Part shown: positions 63,601 through 64,000 of the stretch, in pieces
How positions within the stretch are numbered: the first letter of the stretch is position 1
Layout of the letters: the number at the start of each line of letters is the position of its first letter
Made by a program: the position numbers and the translations under genes
The notes under the pieces: generated by a model
The model's input: only the letters and a program-made list of their open reading frames with translations
What the model was told of the DNA's origin: nothing
The model's database searches: none
Source of the DNA: DAISKN01 sp963716925
Lineage (GTDB): Bacteria; Acidobacteriota; Vicinamibacteria; Marinacidobacterales; SMYC01
NCBI GenBank assembly: GCA_963716925.1
Contig: CAVQUX010000025.1
Location: 744,001 to 808,000 of the forward strand
Direction of reading: 5' to 3'
Length of the DNA: 64,000 bases

Positions 63601-64000
63601 AACGCGTCGAGCGGCGGCGCGCGCGCCGCTGTCTGGTCGCTGAAGGCGCCGTTCCCGTCGTTCAACAGGATCTTCAGGCCGTTCGCGCCGGCGGCGAGCA
63701 CCAGGTCGAGAGCGCCGTCCCCATCCACGTCGGTAGGCTCCGAGTCGATACCCTCGACGGTCAGCGCGGGGAGGCGGGTGGTGGTCAGGTCGGCGAAGAA
63801 CCCGAGACCGTCGTTGACGAGAAGCCGGCTCGAGACCCCCTGGTTGAGGAAGAAGATGTCGAGCGACCCGTTCCGATCCACGTCGAGGAGCTCGACGTCG
63901 TAGGTCCTGTCGGAATCCGGGAGGAGGAGGAGCCAGGTCTCGTCGGTGAAGACTCCCGCCCCGTTGTTGACGAGGATTCGGTTCTGGCTTCCCCGGTTGG
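57687..64000 (-). CDS. VCBS/Ig-like/RHS polymorphic toxin with HNH-like nuclease tip (5' end outside window)
   Basis: The frame is open to base 64000, so the N-terminus and signal are missing; the visible part exceeds 2100 residues. From the N side: FG-GAP/VCBS repeats (VDRNGSLDIFFLN), Ig-like domains, the RHS N-terminal segment (KVGNYRISFTDVTFPFAGLPI, RTYDSRIKSKRDFGIGW), about thirty YD repeats, and the RHS core (YNRARWMDPATGRFLSLDP, DNPVNYRDPTGLF). The tip has a hydrophobic helix region. It ends in a nuclease-like domain with GAIQAHHILEARHLRAWG and LSQAEHNAISRAL, whose paired His and distal His fit HNH/endonuclease VII-type toxins. Same architecture as the toxin at 8851-15724, with an unrelated tip. 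Confidence 0.84.
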   Translation of the reverse strand, partial: NRGSQNRILVNNGAGVFTDETWLLLLPDSDRTYDVELLDVDRNGSLDIFFLNQGVSSRLLVNDGLGFFADLTTTRLPALTVEGIDSEPTDVDGDGALDLVLAAGANGLKILLNDGNGAFSDQTAARAPPLDAFPIQVRSGDVDFDGDLDLVAAAAGQDRLLLNDGTGHFLEAVPDKLPDDTRRTFGLALFDADADLDLDVLLARPRDQNRLLVNDIPFPRLLLSVSPSIIEVGDSVTVDITAFDEDGLLSATLTLTSPSGDTDIDVLSDLADGTATHVFTPTLVGPHLATITAFDALGNRGTRSVAFDVLPADVEAPSITLELQAPDPLLVGHVVTIRVIVTDDRVVISKTLAVNGAPVSLNTQGVGTYAPGAPGTYAVAATATDAAGNVGTASTSFTVGADVVPPVVSVTAAPPVVDLGQIVTATVVAADNVAVVARSLVVNGPGTAGDVPLPLDAAGKATYKPFQPGTYTLTARALDASGNEGVGTTTFEAQGTPDSTPPTLLLSIVPHTVSIGDPVTISVIASDNVGVTEKRLEINGTPVALDASGSAIFTPPALGQYLATALARDATGNQTTATDTFRAVDPDADDTAPVVSFLEPGDAAVIETLTDIVGTAEDDTLVRYELSASYVNESTFVPFATGDVSVTGGVLGVFDPTLRENGLYRVRLLAEDVNGLTSVTERVFEVAGEQKVGNYRISFTDVTFPFAGLPIDVIRTYDSRIKSKRDFGIGWLVETRQGSFQHNRTPGVGWQILPGGGPFGLPCQQVVELAEHVTTIKLSDTESYRFGLALVPAGATLGGCFASARYVFLDGETPGATLSILGNTEVLWIAGSTEVVEIDEFLPYDVTQVRLTTRDRRVFDFDRTAGMTRAEDRNGNVITFGPGGIASSTGKSVTFTRDGSGRIRTITDPKGNVYLYEYDATGDLTRTVDPTLAETTYSYDDRHNLLEIVDPRGNRSVRSEYDDDGRLVATIDALGNRVEFDRDLGNSEVIRDRLGRVTVLEYDERGNVTSETHPDGTVTTRSFDVNGNLLTITDPLGNTTTYTYDAGNNRTSQTDALGNTETWTYNNFNRMLAHVDAKGATETFTYDANGNLLTVTDANGNVTTRTYDARGNVRSLTDARAATTLYAYDSASNLISVTDPLGSVESFTYDANGNVLTETRTRLVNGTPQTLVTTNGYDALGRLTQTTHPDGGVTRQGFDENGNLTSEIDPLARETRHEYDELNRRIRTIYPDTTTEETVYDAEGRVLGRIDRRGETKTYAYTLRGSIQSITAPDSSVMSREYDDANRLVATRDENGNRTAIELDDAGRTLKATDALGNATRFTYDANGNRVAEQNAKGQTTAFALDARKLLVKTTFSDGTEERIEYTPNSPPMPVRIRDRAGRETLYGYDPKMQLTSVTDPMGNVWTFTYDEVGNRTSQTDPNGHTTRFEFDEMGREIRRILPGGLAQLRQYDLAGKLVERRDFGGAVTTYAYDEMNRLVERLHPDGSSVQWSYTPTGKISAATDVRGTTSYTYDVRDRLASIAQPENLGLTYAYDPGSRLTNLTATVGGLPRSQTQTYDAGNRLVTVTDPLGRPHVLVHDATGMRTSLSHPNGITTSYGYNQLDQMLSLVTRNAASAVMQSYGYTIGADSNRSQIVEADGTTRSYVYDAANRLTRETVTSPSGPLSDSSYAYDPGSNLVRVDSISSAGSFTRLLTYDERDRLLLDSATSYTWDDDGRLLTRSGPDGMLNAWDSESRLVETIHADGTVEQHRYDPAGNRVETSVTPPGGPTSITRYLVDTRSELSHVVAEVSGGGVVLAHYIRAGDELLAVVRPTGTRFYHADGLGSVRRLTDETGAVTDSYTYDAFGSLIEHTGSDPNPYLFAGEPLGAKGELYYNRARWMDPATGRFLSLDPVDGEVDSPASLHRYSYAFDNPVNYRDPTGLFGDFSIGGLATSMAIGASLNAVASINAQTTLESFAIAALEGAVHGAAFYVTGALAAKLAWRIAAARNTLQVGRHALVGPTSPIAPYNVLQSVTKGHAGAIQAHHILEARHLRAWGYTTAEIASAPAQVLSQAEHNAISRALAQQLPTGVRYTREQVWNAYQIVYRNYPEYLNAIARYMF

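Overview
This is a GC-rich, gene-dense chromosomal segment from a Gram-negative, probably environmental bacterium. An outer-membrane barrel protein, a TonB-like protein, a Tat-exported molybdenum hydroxylase and a PEP-CTERM protein support the Gram-negative call. The mixture of Bat (aerotolerance) genes, PKD and RHS giants, DUF3500 and PEP-CTERM proteins would fit Acidobacteriota or a neighbouring phylum, but no rRNA or marker gene is present, so this is an inference. Several clear genes are interrupted by single-base frame changes. Either they are decaying or the assembly carries indel errors.

Layout. 1-2565: the 5' end of a VOC protein, a secreted amidohydrolase and a divergent secreted protein whose start overlaps it. 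2550-6541: a four-gene, translationally coupled operon that looks like a glucosylglycerate-type compatible-solute pathway (GpgS-like synthase, second glycosyltransferase, MscS-like membrane protein, HAD phosphatase). 6647-8633: a sodium/solute symporter and an SRPBCC protein. 8851-16269: a secreted VCBS/RHS polymorphic toxin with a coupled candidate immunity gene. 16450-24544: a compact moxR-DUF58-bat operon of eight genes. 24806-29215: a TPR protein, a DUF3500 protein, a cupin, a beta-barrel and a DUF2007 protein.

29216-34662 is an accessory region with long non-coding stretches, two attC-like hairpins of integron type, a lipoprotein, a TonB-domain protein, a decayed hicBA module, and a co-directional run of DinB, VOC, SRPBCC, cupin and PPOX genes. 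34723-39339: a polar amino-acid ABC transporter in which binding protein and permease are fused, coupled to a GT-C membrane glycosyltransferase and a gene of unknown function. 39514-44414: a periplasmic (Tat) molybdenum hydroxylase of three subunits with a cytochrome b, closed by a strong terminator.

44474-64000: a small helical protein, a PEP-CTERM protein, a 3764-residue PKD/VCBS protein with near-identical 525-bp tandem repeats, a double-CXXCG candidate immunity gene, and a second VCBS/RHS toxin with an HNH-like nuclease tip that runs off the window. The last three overlap head to tail on the minus strand, so toxin, immunity and giant surface protein are probably co-transcribed. The two RHS toxins share their architecture but have unrelated C-terminal tips and unrelated immunity candidates. 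They make this window a polymorphic-toxin locus outside any visible type VI secretion context.
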